Source: Paraktedonobacter sp035294465 (GTDB lineage Bacteria > Chloroflexota > Ktedonobacteria > Ktedonobacterales > Ktedonobacteraceae). Taken from it: a stretch of 45,300 bases of DNA. The stretch spans positions 1 to 45,300 of the forward strand of contig DATGKW010000102.1 in assembly GCA_035294465.1 (NCBI GenBank), read 5' to 3'. The notes below the pieces were generated by a model. It made no database searches. It was not told the origin of the DNA and saw nothing but the letters and a program-made list of their open reading frames with translations. Positions 1 through 9,113 of this stretch are shown piece after piece. Positions within the stretch are counted from its first letter, which is position 1; every line of letters starts with the position of its first letter. Made by a program: the position numbers and the translations under genes.

Positions 1-2
1 CG

Positions 3-218
3 ACCAGTGAGGATCTGCCGCGCAACACGCATGTCCATTGGGCGGAGTACGCGATCATTACCCTGCGCGACGAACAATTGAGTATTGATCTGCGCCGTAC
101 TCCTCTTGATATTCCTGCCGTGCTACAAGCTGGATATGCCAATGGCATGCCCAACATTGACTCATGGGTACGAGCCTGGCATACTCTTGATAAGGCCAAT
201 GCGCGAAAAACACCATAG
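3..218 (+). CDS. Probable metallophosphoesterase, C-terminal fragment
   Basis: The reading frame is open from the left edge and ends in TAG at 216-218, giving 71 residues with no start in the window. The segment THVHWAEYAIITL followed by LSIDLRRTPLD and a W-rich end resembles the C-terminal strand and tail of YfcE-like calcineurin-fold phosphoesterases, where the last HxHW motif contributes to metal or substrate binding. The catalytic DxH and GNHD motifs would lie upstream and cannot be seen. The gene converges on the fucosidase gene and both share a palindromic terminator. The family call rests on a short tail, so it is moderate. Confidence 0.55.
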   Translation, partial: TSEDLPRNTHVHWAEYAIITLRDEQLSIDLRRTPLDIPAVLQAGYANGMPNIDSWVRAWHTLDKANARKTP

Positions 219-242
219 AGGGCCGATCAATCGGCCCTCTAT
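215..242. terminator. Bidirectional hairpin between convergent genes
   Basis: Arms 215-227 (ATAGAGGGCCGAT) and 230-242 are perfect reverse complements around a two-base centre. The hairpin overlaps the stop codons of both convergent genes. There is no long T tract, so termination is likely but inferred. Its sequence is related to the ends of the element at 1781-1942. Confidence 0.6.
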
Positions 243-1699
243 TATGGCGTGGAGGGTAGAACAGGGGTGATCTTCACCACGCACGCATATTCCCACGGCT
301 TCTGCTCTGGAAGCTGAATCAGCAAGCCATCGGTGTCGCGTGTCCAGGAGATCGGCTGCTCGCTGCCTGGCAGTTCTACGCGTCTGATCGGGAAAGGGTA
401 GAGATCGGCGTCTTCGGCCAGCGCTTTGATCAGCATGCGGCCGGTTTCCGGCCAGGCCAGAGCGATGGCGTAGAGGGTCTCGCCTCTGGTCGTGAAACGG
501 ATATCCCGGCTTGTATAGGCGGAACGCTTCTCCTCGGTGAAGCTGCCACCCGCAATCTTCGTAGGTCCTTCGCCGAAAATCTTCCAGGGTCGGGTTCCGT
601 AAATGGCCTCGCCGTTCACTGCCAGCCAGCGCCCGATGGTACGCAGAATCTCCATCTCTGGTTCGGGAATCGTGCCGTCCGCGCGCGGCCCGATATTGAG
701 CAGCAGAGCGCCGTTCTTGCTGGTGATATCCACCAGATCGGCGATCAGCGAGGCAGTAGTTTTATAGCGCTGCGAAGTGACGTAGCACCAGGAATTGTAT
801 GAAATGCTGGTATCGGCCTGCCAGAAGCGTGGGCTGATCTCATTCCTCTGCCCGCGCTCGATATCAAAAATGGCGGTTCCTTCGGCAAAGGATTGCTGCT
901 TGTAATTGATCACGACGCCGCGCTGCCATTGGGCTGCCCTGTTATAGTAGTACGCGGCGATGCGCGGAAGGTATGCCTGGAAAGCAGGCTGCTCGATCCA
1001 CCAGTCGAAATAGATTTGTTGGGGCTGGTATTTCTCGACCAGCTCGCAGAGACGGGCCAGCCAGTCGTCGAGAAATGCCTCATTCGGTTGATGCTCTTCG
1101 GGATCGGTCTGGGCTGGCCCATAGAAATCCCTGTAACATGGGTCCTGTACATCGGATGGGAAGGCCCTCCCGCCGTTGAAGAACCACCAGTGCTCGGCCC
1201 GGTGGTACGAGAGGCCAAACGCCAGGCCCTGCTGGCGAATAGCGGCGGCCAGCTCGCCAATAATATCGCGGCGTGGTCCCATCTGAACGGCGTTCCAGGG
1301 CGAGAAAGAGCAGTCGTAGAGCGCGAAGCCATCGTGATGTTCCGCGACCGGCACCACAAATTTCGCCCCGGCCTGTTTGAAGAGCGTGGCCCAGGCATCT
1401 GGATCAAACTTTTCCGCCTTGAACCTGGGAATGAAGTCCTTGTATCCAAATGTCGTCTGCGGACCATATGTTTTTATGTGATGCTCGAATTCCGGTGATC
1501 CCTGAATGTACATGTTGCGCGAGTACCACTCGTTGTTAAATGCGGGCACTGAAAAGATGCCCCAGTGAATGAAGATGCCGAATTTCCCATCCTCGTACCA
1601 GCCGGGCACAGTATAGGCTTTGAGCGAGTCCCAGTTGGCCTCAAAGGGTCCGGCCGCTATGGTCTGCTCTATGATGCTTTTTGCTTCCTCGATATCCAT
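242..1699 (-). CDS. GH29 alpha-L-fucosidase, cytoplasmic
   Basis: The 485-residue product has the full length of a GH29 retaining alpha-L-fucosidase, which removes alpha-L-fucose from oligosaccharides. Visible family features are KFGIFIHWGIFSVPAFNNEW near residues 39-58, HHDGF at about 121-125, and IYFDWW, whose Asp (about residue 232) is at the expected nucleophile position. LLLNIGPRADGTIP is the conserved late motif. No signal peptide is visible, so it should act on imported or internal substrates. The ATG at 1699 is chosen because AGGAG lies nine bases upstream; the frame is open 15 codons further but without such a site. It is separated from the GH116 gene by an intergenic element and may have its own promoter. 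Substrate linkage preference cannot be read from the sequence. Confidence 0.9.
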   Translation of the reverse strand: MDIEEAKSIIEQTIAAGPFEANWDSLKAYTVPGWYEDGKFGIFIHWGIFSVPAFNNEWYSRNMYIQGSPEFEHHIKTYGPQTTFGYKDFIPRFKAEKFDPDAWATLFKQAGAKFVVPVAEHHDGFALYDCSFSPWNAVQMGPRRDIIGELAAAIRQQGLAFGLSYHRAEHWWFFNGGRAFPSDVQDPCYRDFYGPAQTDPEEHQPNEAFLDDWLARLCELVEKYQPQQIYFDWWIEQPAFQAYLPRIAAYYYNRAAQWQRGVVINYKQQSFAEGTAIFDIERGQRNEISPRFWQADTSISYNSWCYVTSQRYKTTASLIADLVDITSKNGALLLNIGPRADGTIPEPEMEILRTIGRWLAVNGEAIYGTRPWKIFGEGPTKIAGGSFTEEKRSAYTSRDIRFTTRGETLYAIALAWPETGRMLIKALAEDADLYPFPIRRVELPGSEQPISWTRDTDGLLIQLPEQKPWEYACVVKITPVLPSTP

Positions 1700-1780
1700 A
1701 CGCGTTTTTCTCCTATTATTTATTTGAAATCTCACTAAATCCAACCAGACCGATTATACATAATATACCTAAAATCGGCT

Positions 1781-1942
1781 ATAGAGGGACGATTGATCAG
1801 AGAACTCCTACTCTACGATCATGCCGCTATTGACAACCTTTGTCCGTCAGAAGCTGCGACCATCTCGTCGTAATGGCAGCTTGATCACACGGCACGAGGC
1901 CCCCGCTGAAGCGGGGCAGGACCCGATCAATCGGTCCTCTAT
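1781..1942. repeat. Intergenic element with inverted ends
   Basis: This makes up most of the gene-free stretch 1700-2009. The left end ATAGAGGGACGATTGATC (1781-1798) is matched, in inverted orientation, by GATCAATCGGTCCTCTAT (1925-1942) with two mismatches. An internal hairpin, CCCCGCTGAAGCGGGG, lies near 1901-1916. The right half resembles sequence near 32875-32965, and the terminal sequence resembles the hairpin at 215-242. No protein is encoded. It could be a small non-autonomous repeat or a degenerate terminator family; nothing in the sequence decides between these. Confidence 0.5.
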
Positions 1943-2009
1943 GGTAGGTTTCGGGTATTTTCATGCATATTTCTGTCTATCTCATCTCTTTCCTGGTTCA
2001 GCTCATCAT

Positions 2010-4973
2010 TTAGTTGGAGGCAAGAATTTCCAACGTTTGCCCTCCAACAAAGGTAATCGTGGCGTTGAAATGCAGCGTTCCCTGCTGAATGTGCGCCTCG
2101 ATTGGAGCCCGGTTCAGAGAGATCTGAGCCAGGCTTATTTCTTCAGGCAGAGTAAGCCGGTTGAGGGAGATCTGCCCTTCCTGGGCGATGAGGGTGTATC
2201 TGTGCTTTTCCGATGAGCATTCCAGGCTGCCCCAGAAGCCGGGGAGCACAAGCGGCTGCTTCCAGCTCCCGCTGGTGGTTTGCGCGACCGGCTTGAGCGC
2301 CAGCCAGCGCTGGGGCGCATCGTAGTGGATGCCGCCGAGGACCAGCCAGACCAGCCAGACGCCCATTGCCCGGTAATAGTGGCCCCCGCATTCCTGGTGG
2401 TCCCAGGTCTGGCCGGCCCGCTCATAGCGTTCATACACATCGCGAATGATGGTCAGCCCTTCGTCAACCAGCCCCTCCTGGATCATCTGCACTGCCACTG
2501 CGTATTCTGTGCCGGACCAGACCGTGTCGGACTGGAAGCGAGGATCGCCCAGTGTCCAGTTTTCAGGATCGTCCGCGCGTTTGCTTGCCGGCAGTGCGCC
2601 GTTGAGCAGGCCCCGTCCCTGCGCGCGGTTATACTTGAAAATAGCCCGGAGGGCAGAGAGCAGGTGGTCATGGGGCAGCAGATCACCCAGGTCCAGCAGC
2701 GAAGCATAGAGCTGGCCGCTGAGTTGATCGGCCATGCAGGATTCGTTGCGCCTCCCGCTGCGCGGATCGAACCAGAGATCGTAGTACTCGCCGTTCCACA
2801 GCAGGCGTTCCAAGCTGGCCTGGCTGCGCGAAAATTGCTGCTCCATATCCTCTGCATAGGCCGAATCATCCATCATTCTGGCTATCTGCGCTGTGGCCTT
2901 GAGGGCCGCCAGCCAGATCGAGGAGACATAGGACGAATAGCCGATAAAATCCCACGTGTCGTAGGTCTGCGAAGAGATAGCTGTCTCTGAGGGCGCATGA
3001 TCGTAGTGGTAGGGCAGCCCCGCGCCCATCTCATCGATACGCCGCGCGTGCTCCATCGCGGCCTTTACCGCTGGCCAGAGCCTGCGCAGGGCCTCCATGT
3101 CTCCGGTCCAGCGGTAGTCGCGCAGAGCCTGGAGGGCGAACTTGGGCATCAGATCCACCATGTGATAAGCGTCAACGGTGGCGAACGACGCCGGGAAGAA
3201 ATGGGGAATGCGCCCGGCGGCATCAAGGCCGGTTTCCGCTGCCACTTCGCGATACATCGCCCGGCGCTTCTCGGCATCCAGGGCCAGCTCTGGCTCACGC
3301 TCGATGCGTTGCAGGACAAGCTCGCGATTGCGCGGAAAAGCTAGAAAGTATTCGTCGTAGCGCGGAGAATCCGGTGTAAGCTGGAAATCGGCAGTCATCT
3401 GCAACTGACGGTGCTCCAGCTCAGGGAAGAACAGGGCCACCGGGTGCGAACCATAATACGAAACATCCAGCGTTTGCAGGCCGCAGCAGCCCAGGCCCTC
3501 CCAGATGCCAAAACGTCCGTCGCGTACCAGCCAGGAGGATTTGATAAACGTGGTCAACTGGGCATTGATGGCATCTGCCAGCCAGTAAGGAACCGAGGCC
3601 GTATATTGCGCGTCGTGGAAAGCCTTCGTGCGTCCGTAGATCTGCTCGCGATGTGTTGCGACATATCTGCCTACGTCAAGGGCATCGTCGAACCAGAGTT
3701 CATAGCGGTGGCCTAAAGCGTCGCCGGCCTCCCCGCGATGATTGGGATAGAACCAGGAAAGAAGAAAGGTGACGGTTCCGCTCGCTCCTGGCGATAAGGT
3801 AATGGTCTGGGAAATCGCCCCTTTTGTCATACTTTGCTGCTGGTGGTTGGCCCAGTAGGGCGGGCGTTTAGCTATGAGCTGCTCCTCAGCGCCAAGAGCC
3901 AGCAGGCGTTCCCTGGCTTCTGCGAGGTTGTTACGCAACTGTGGATTGGCCACGACCTCAGCCCGAAATTGCTGCCGCGCTTCTTCAGGCAGGTTCAATT
4001 CCAGAATGAGCGCCCAGCGCCATCCCATATCCTGATAGCGGATCGGATCGGCCACCAGTCGCCGCTGGAACTCGGCGTGATCCGGCACGAGCGAGCTTTC
4101 GATGCCACCGCGCAACAGCGAGGGAATGTGGCTGTAGATTGTCCCAGGATCGGCCTGCTCGGCAACCATGCGCTTGAGCATCGTCCCAAACGGGTCGGAA
4201 GCTCCAGCGGGGGCAAAGGGTTTGCCTCGCGCCCAGGCGTCCCAGGCGGTCAGATCTGAGTGATTGGGCAAGAACGCACTTAACACGGCGTCTGCGGATA
4301 GCACGGAAAAGGCGAATGTTCCCCCGGCCATAGGATGCTCTGCCGGAACGTCATCGGCTGAAAAGATGAGAGAACTGATTCCTGTGGCCCGCTCCTCGCG
4401 TGTTACCTGGCGTCCGGCTCCAATAGATGTCCCGAAAACGTGGGGCATCACGCCGAGCAACGAAACCTCTATCTCCTCTGGTGTTGGATTTACCACATGG
4501 AAAGTCAGGACCGCCGCCGGCAGCGCCGAATGTTTCACATCGCCGGGAATAAAACTGGACCATGCTTCCATCTCAAGCTGCACAGGGAGGACAGAGTCGC
4601 TGTATGTCAGCCGGGCGAATGGGAACTCGCCGGTAAAGCGTATCTCCTCGATGGAGCCAACGTAGGGAAGGAAATAGGAAAACGCGTCTTCTGCCGCATC
4701 TCTCTGGCGTAGAACGCGTATAACCGGCGGTGCATCGCCCTGGCGCGTTTTAATGGCGAACAAACTGTCGCCCGGTCGCACGGGCGAGGGCGGAACAGGA
4801 GTCCAGGGCGGACGGCCTCCGCTCCAGGGAGGGTTATTGAATATTTGCCATTCGTGCAGTGCGCCATCACCTCTGATCTCAATAGTACCGGTGCCCAGAC
4901 CGCCCAGGGGAATGCCCGACAGCGGGAAAATTCGCTGGATCATGCTTTTTTGTTCGTGTGTTTGTACTTGCAC
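2010..4973 (-). CDS. GH116-type glycosidase (GBA2/beta-glucosidase family)
   Basis: The 987-residue protein matches the two-domain plan of GH116: an N-terminal beta-sandwich beginning IPLGGLGTGTIEIRGDGALH (about residues 21-40), and a C-terminal alpha/alpha barrel from about residue 450. SSQTYDTWDFIGYSSY at about 668-682 carries the Asp (about 672) that corresponds to the acid/base of the family. The upstream active-site segment reads GIWEGLGCCGLQTLDV (about 489-504) instead of the LEGQEY type of human GBA2, so it probably belongs to a divergent prokaryotic subgroup. Known members hydrolyse beta-glucosides, beta-xylosides, or N-acetylglucosaminides. No signal peptide is present. The start is GTG with GGAGGG ten bases upstream; a second Met at residue 11 is a less likely start. 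It follows the nucleotidyltransferase gene by about 80 bases. Confidence 0.82.
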   Translation of the reverse strand: MQVQTHEQKSMIQRIFPLSGIPLGGLGTGTIEIRGDGALHEWQIFNNPPWSGGRPPWTPVPPSPVRPGDSLFAIKTRQGDAPPVIRVLRQRDAAEDAFSYFLPYVGSIEEIRFTGEFPFARLTYSDSVLPVQLEMEAWSSFIPGDVKHSALPAAVLTFHVVNPTPEEIEVSLLGVMPHVFGTSIGAGRQVTREERATGISSLIFSADDVPAEHPMAGGTFAFSVLSADAVLSAFLPNHSDLTAWDAWARGKPFAPAGASDPFGTMLKRMVAEQADPGTIYSHIPSLLRGGIESSLVPDHAEFQRRLVADPIRYQDMGWRWALILELNLPEEARQQFRAEVVANPQLRNNLAEARERLLALGAEEQLIAKRPPYWANHQQQSMTKGAISQTITLSPGASGTVTFLLSWFYPNHRGEAGDALGHRYELWFDDALDVGRYVATHREQIYGRTKAFHDAQYTASVPYWLADAINAQLTTFIKSSWLVRDGRFGIWEGLGCCGLQTLDVSYYGSHPVALFFPELEHRQLQMTADFQLTPDSPRYDEYFLAFPRNRELVLQRIEREPELALDAEKRRAMYREVAAETGLDAAGRIPHFFPASFATVDAYHMVDLMPKFALQALRDYRWTGDMEALRRLWPAVKAAMEHARRIDEMGAGLPYHYDHAPSETAISSQTYDTWDFIGYSSYVSSIWLAALKATAQIARMMDDSAYAEDMEQQFSRSQASLERLLWNGEYYDLWFDPRSGRRNESCMADQLSGQLYASLLDLGDLLPHDHLLSALRAIFKYNRAQGRGLLNGALPASKRADDPENWTLGDPRFQSDTVWSGTEYAVAVQMIQEGLVDEGLTIIRDVYERYERAGQTWDHQECGGHYYRAMGVWLVWLVLGGIHYDAPQRWLALKPVAQTTSGSWKQPLVLPGFWGSLECSSEKHRYTLIAQEGQISLNRLTLPEEISLAQISLNRAPIEAHIQQGTLHFNATITFVGGQTLEILASN

Positions 4974-5054
4974 TGCGTTCTATCCCTCCATATTACAGAT
5001 GCCCTAACATTTTTTGCACTATCTTCCCGAAGCTCCAGTGGCTCTGATACTCTT

Positions 5055-5840
5055 TCACCAATCGGCCACCGGAGGACGACCATCGCGCCAGTTCCACTCG
5101 GAAGCCTGGACAAATTCAACAGCCGCCTGATTGAGATCAATCTTCAGATCCAGAAAGGTCGTAATACTATCATAAAAGGCGTGAGCGTTTCCCGAATCTG
5201 GATGATGCAGAAGTATGTTGATCAGATCAAGAAGATTTTCAGGTTTTGCTGGTGCCAGACGCAATTGATGGAGAAACCATTTGTGATACGGGTAGAGGAG
5301 ACGATTGTGAGCAAGAATGAGACGTCCTCCAAAAAGCACCAGGTTATTCGCTGCCCAGGAGAGTTGATAGAAGTTCTGGCGCCTCTCAGCATCCCACAGA
5401 TACCAGTTGGAAATGGCGAGTTGACTGGCAAATGCCCGCATCTTTACCTCGTGCTCCTGCTCCTGATAGACCGGAATGCGCGCGAGCAGAGTATCCAGAT
5501 CGGGGAGATGCGAATATGCTACGATTGTTTTGAGAAAGGCGCTGCGCGCCGGCTCGCTGCCATGGTCAGCGACCTCCTGCAGGAAAGCCAGGTCAATGAT
5601 CTTGCCTTCAACATAGCCGCCGGGATAATCAACAATCTCGAAGTCAAAATAGCCGAGGTCCCTGGTGGCTGCTCGGCGCGCGTATTCTTCGTCACTGGCG
5701 ATCAGCATGACGTCGACATCGGAGTCCTCGATTTCCCAACCTTTGGCGACAGAACCCCCAACGATCAACGCCAGAAAGCGTGGGTCGCTTTGAAAGCGTT
5801 CGGTGAGTCGCTGAATGACTCGCTCGTGATGCTCGCGCAT
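5055..5840 (-). CDS. Nucleotidyltransferase-fold protein
   Basis: The 261-residue product has the signature of the pol-beta nucleotidyltransferase fold, GGSVAKGWEIEDSDVDVML at residues 28-46: a GS turn followed by the metal-binding SDVD acidic pair. A third acidic strand is plausible in the stretch KIIDLAF. The C-terminal half is helical and resembles the accessory region of aminoglycoside- or lincosamide-type adenylyltransferases, but no resistance family can be assigned. The ATG at 5840 has GGAG five bases upstream; a longer frame starting at 5870 overlaps the upstream gene and lacks such a site. It sits 23 bases after the COG0523 gene, so the two are probably cotranscribed. The substrate is unknown. 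Confidence 0.75.
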   Translation of the reverse strand: MREHHERVIQRLTERFQSDPRFLALIVGGSVAKGWEIEDSDVDVMLIASDEEYARRAATRDLGYFDFEIVDYPGGYVEGKIIDLAFLQEVADHGSEPARSAFLKTIVAYSHLPDLDTLLARIPVYQEQEHEVKMRAFASQLAISNWYLWDAERRQNFYQLSWAANNLVLFGGRLILAHNRLLYPYHKWFLHQLRLAPAKPENLLDLINILLHHPDSGNAHAFYDSITTFLDLKIDLNQAAVEFVQASEWNWRDGRPPVADW

Positions 5841-5863
5841 AGCAACTCCATTTCTCTTTATTG

Positions 5864-6982
5864 TTAGCAACTATAGCGATACTGTGGCTGTGGGGGAGCT
5901 GGCTGGAAGCAGGCCAGCGTTTCAACAACTGCCTGAGCATCGGCATGGGCCTGGCGAAGTGCGGCTGCTGCCAACTCTCTCAGAATGTCCGGGGAAGCGT
6001 CAACGCGCGCATTGAGCAGCCAGCGCGTTCCTGAAGCTACCATCTCCTGATCGCGAGCATCCCACGAGATGAGGGCAGGCGCGGGACCGACTACACTGGC
6101 CTTGATAATCTGGTGTGCTGGTTTGCCAGACGCAGCTTGCGGCGCTTCCAGGAACAGCTTGATGTGCGCGATTGGTAAACGCGCGGTTTCCAGAGCATTT
6201 ACCAGTGTTTCAAGCATCTGCTCGGCCCAATCCTGGGCATGCGTGTGACGCTCTCCGCTCAAGGTGCCGCCAGCATTGAACCAGCCCAGACGCGCTTCTG
6301 CCTGCCCATAACGGGCATAATCCAGATCGAGTACAGGACGGGACCGGGCAGGAGCGACTAGCATATCAGTGATCCAGGGAGCTATTCCCTCACCACTTTG
6401 CGCAGCGATTGGCCGGATCTGTATGCCTGGGCAGTATATCTGGAGCCATTTACATAAGAAATCCAGCTCCTCTTCTAAGAGCAGGTCGCACTTGTTTAAT
6501 AAGACACGTTCCGCTTCCTCAATTTGCTTGGTGAATAAATAGGCCAGGTCACTATGCAGCTCGTGTCCCGCGCCCCGCCGAACAAAATGAAGCAGGCGCT
6601 GAGCATCAACGAGGATTGTGAGAGGAGCAACCGTGTAATGCTCCCGATACATCAATTCCAGGGGAAGCACCACAGTCGCGTTCAGATCGGTGCAGCTTCC
6701 CACCGGTTCAGCCAGAATGATTGCCGGAGACGTTTCCCGCTCCAGTTTCTGAGCCGCGTCCACCAGGGCATCGAAACGACAGCAGAAGCATCCCGCAGGC
6801 ACTTCAATGGCCGGGATATGCTGTTCGCTTGCCAGCGCTGTGTCAACCAGATCGTTTCCCTGATCGTTGGTAATGATGGCGACAGATACTCCCTGGGCCT
6901 GGAGCATCTGTGCTGCTTGCAAGATGAGCGTCGTCTTGCCTGCCCCAAGAAATCCTCCCACGATGATGAGTCGAGAACTCAT
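5864..6982 (-). CDS. COG0523/CobW-family P-loop GTPase
   Basis: The 372-residue product opens with a Walker A motif, GGFLGAGKTT (residues 9-18), followed by the metal-binding CFCC motif (65-68) diagnostic of G3E GTPases of the COG0523 group, and NKCDLL as the guanine-specificity motif. Family members deliver or insert metals such as zinc, cobalt or nickel into client proteins. Here the EPVGSCTDL stretch replaces the more usual EPSGLA-type segment, and the C-terminal domain is not a clear CobW_C domain, so it is a divergent member. No histidine-rich loop is visible. The ATG at 6982 follows AAGGAGG by five bases; a GTG at 6988 overlaps that site and is unlikely. It leads a probable operon with the nucleotidyltransferase gene. 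The metal and client are unknown. Confidence 0.85.
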   Translation of the reverse strand: MSSRLIIVGGFLGAGKTTLILQAAQMLQAQGVSVAIITNDQGNDLVDTALASEQHIPAIEVPAGCFCCRFDALVDAAQKLERETSPAIILAEPVGSCTDLNATVVLPLELMYREHYTVAPLTILVDAQRLLHFVRRGAGHELHSDLAYLFTKQIEEAERVLLNKCDLLLEEELDFLCKWLQIYCPGIQIRPIAAQSGEGIAPWITDMLVAPARSRPVLDLDYARYGQAEARLGWFNAGGTLSGERHTHAQDWAEQMLETLVNALETARLPIAHIKLFLEAPQAASGKPAHQIIKASVVGPAPALISWDARDQEMVASGTRWLLNARVDASPDILRELAAAALRQAHADAQAVVETLACFQPAPPQPQYRYSC

Positions 6983-7112
6983 TGCCACCTCCTTGTTTCT
7001 TCTGAGGTAAAGCGGACAGCATCGTACCAGCTTTACAAGCGACTGCGTGGATATATATTGTTCACCGGCAGCAGTGGCGGCTCGATTTTCTTAGGGATAG
7101 AGAGGCTTGCTT

Positions 7113-7159
7113 TTGAGAGCGTTCCCATAGCAGAGACTATAGCACGGGAACGCTCTCAA
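7113..7159. repeat. 14-bp perfect inverted repeat
   Basis: TTGAGAGCGTTCCC (7113-7126) and its exact complement (7146-7159) are separated by 19 bases. It lies 40 bases beyond the kinase stop codon and upstream of the COG0523 gene, both minus strand. It may be the kinase terminator, or an operator or RNA structure in the COG0523 leader. There is no clear T run. Confidence 0.5.
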
Positions 7160-7199
7160 GTCAAGAGAAAGGGGCGGGGGTAGAGTTCCGGCCTGAGCA

Positions 7200-9113
7200 T
7201 TACATGGTCGCCGGTTGCCAGCTCCGGTCGGTTGGTCTTTCCAGGGGAAGTGTCACGACAAAGGTCGATCCTTCGCCAATTTCGCTCTCTACAGTAATGG
7301 TTCCCCCCATACGCGTGACGATCTGTGCCACGATATACAGGCCCATCCCCAGGCCAGAGACCGCCCGGCGGCTTGGATCGGATGCGCGATAAAAGCGTTC
7401 AAAGATTTTCTCGCGTTGTTCACGCGGGATACCAACGCCGTAATCGCGCACCTTGATGGTGGCGGACTCGCCAGAGGTACTGGCTTCCACCTCGATCAGA
7501 GGGGTATCGGGGGCGTACTTGATCGCGTTGCTGAGCAGGTTGATAAAAATCTGTTCTAGCCGGCCCTTATCTCCGATCATACAGCGTGGAGCTGCCCCAT
7601 GCACTACAATAGTATGGGAATTGCTCATTTGCTGCATAGTGTCGGCTATCTCGCGAAGCAACGCGTCCAGATCGACCGGCTCGTTGGCGTATTCGAGTTG
7701 GCCCATCTGGATTTTGGAGACATCCAGCAACTCCCCAATCAGGCGTTCAAGTTGCCTGACCGGTTCCTCCATTCTCGTGAGGGCTGCTACTGTCTCGTGA
7801 AGACCCTTTTTGGCCAGCCGCTTCTTCACTATCTGTGTTTGCAGCTTTAAGGAGGTAAGCGGCGTCCTGAGTTCGTGACCGGCCATGCTCAGAAAGTCGT
7901 CCTTGCGCTGTTCCAGTTCCTTGCGAGCAGAATTATCCAGGACAAAGCCGATAAATTGGTGGGGATTGTTGTGTAAGATTGTCCCGCCTACGACTACGGC
8001 AAGACGACTGCCGTCTTTGCAGATGAGCTCTTTCTCATAAGGGGTCCGATAGCCTTGAGCAGCGAGTTCACAGAAAGTCTGCTCGGTCTGGGCGGCGTAT
8101 TCTGGCGGTGTCATGTGTATCCAGTTAATCTTTCCAGCGCACAGATCCTCCCGCGTATAGCCAGTCATACGCAGGTAGGTATCGTTGGCCTCCACAACTT
8201 GCCCACTGTGGGCGATAAAGATCCCGATAATATTAGAATCCATCAGCGCCTGCGCCCGCTCCTGGCTCTGGCGCAGAGCCTCTTCGATATGTTTCTGTTC
8301 ATCAATATTTGTGCAAGTGCCAAACCATTTGCTGATCTGTCCTGCTTCGTCACGTAGCGGGACTGCGCGCGCTAAGAACCAGTGGTAGACTCCTGTACGG
8401 CCATTCCTCAGACGATAGGTGGTTTCGTAGGGTTCACCAGTTGCGAGTGTGTGGTGCCGAATCGAGACGGCCCGGTCGTAGTCTGCTGGATGGAGAAACT
8501 GACGCCAGCGATGGCCTTGTATTTGCTCTGGCGTCGCCTGGAAATAATTCGCAAACTGCTGGTTCCAGTACTCTACATAGCCATCTGGACGTGTAATCCA
8601 GACGAACTGCGGGATCGTCTCGGCCAGGATGCGCAGGTTTTCCTCGCTGGCTTTGAGCTGCTGCTCAACGCACTTCTGTCTATCTATATCGGTGCAGGCG
8701 CCAAGCCATTTGATGAGCGTGCCTTTCGAGTCCTTCTGCGGTACTGCCTGGATCAGGAACCAGTGATATTCTCCGGTGGTTCCATTCCTGAGACGATACT
8801 CCACTTCGGTCAAATTACCTGTTTGGACAGCTTCCAGCCTGTTCGCTATAAGCTGCTGTCGATCATCAGGGTGGACTGCCTGAAGCCATCCCTCCCCGCG
8901 CGATTGTTCGTTTGATAAACCGGTATAGTCACACCAGCGCCGATTATGATATTCTGCGAACCCGTCAGGGCGGGCAATCCAGACAAGTTGAGGGATGGCA
9001 TCGACCAGAGCGTGAAGCTGTTCCTCCCTTTCAAGGTTTCCTGCAGAAAAGGTGGCCGCGCCCAGTTCGCCGGGCAAGAATGCTCCGCTTGCCGGTGGCC
9101 TTTCATAGTACAT
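7200..9113 (-). CDS. Soluble PAS-PAS-PAS sensor histidine kinase
   Basis: The 637-residue product carries three PAS domains at about residues 35-150, 160-272 and 285-400. The first two are close duplicates, each with a WIxRPDG start, a YRLRNG(T/R)TG turn and a GxCTxID end followed by PAC-like sequence. A HisKA domain follows with the H box AGHELRTPLTSL (His at about 413), then a HATPase domain with N box NLLSNAIKYAP, G1 KVRDYGVGIP and G2 GLGMGLYI. There is no membrane segment, so it senses a cytoplasmic or diffusible signal. No response regulator gene is adjacent, which makes it an orphan kinase. The ATG at 9113 follows GGGAAG by ten bases; the longer open frame begins with low-complexity sequence. 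A possible partner in regulating the neighbouring cellulase genes is only speculation. Confidence 0.88.
   Translation of the reverse strand: MYYERPPASGAFLPGELGAATFSAGNLEREEQLHALVDAIPQLVWIARPDGFAEYHNRRWCDYTGLSNEQSRGEGWLQAVHPDDRQQLIANRLEAVQTGNLTEVEYRLRNGTTGEYHWFLIQAVPQKDSKGTLIKWLGACTDIDRQKCVEQQLKASEENLRILAETIPQFVWITRPDGYVEYWNQQFANYFQATPEQIQGHRWRQFLHPADYDRAVSIRHHTLATGEPYETTYRLRNGRTGVYHWFLARAVPLRDEAGQISKWFGTCTNIDEQKHIEEALRQSQERAQALMDSNIIGIFIAHSGQVVEANDTYLRMTGYTREDLCAGKINWIHMTPPEYAAQTEQTFCELAAQGYRTPYEKELICKDGSRLAVVVGGTILHNNPHQFIGFVLDNSARKELEQRKDDFLSMAGHELRTPLTSLKLQTQIVKKRLAKKGLHETVAALTRMEEPVRQLERLIGELLDVSKIQMGQLEYANEPVDLDALLREIADTMQQMSNSHTIVVHGAAPRCMIGDKGRLEQIFINLLSNAIKYAPDTPLIEVEASTSGESATIKVRDYGVGIPREQREKIFERFYRASDPSRRAVSGLGMGLYIVAQIVTRMGGTITVESEIGEGSTFVVTLPLERPTDRSWQPATM

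Noticed and set aside
2280..2990. Open frame of 236 codons on the plus strand inside the GH116 gene
   Set aside because: It is a shadow of a well-supported large gene, with no ribosome-binding site.
4845..5867. Open frame of 340 codons on the plus strand
   Set aside because: It lies opposite the nucleotidyltransferase gene, which has recognisable motifs and a ribosome-binding site; this frame has no family features and is a codon-bias shadow.
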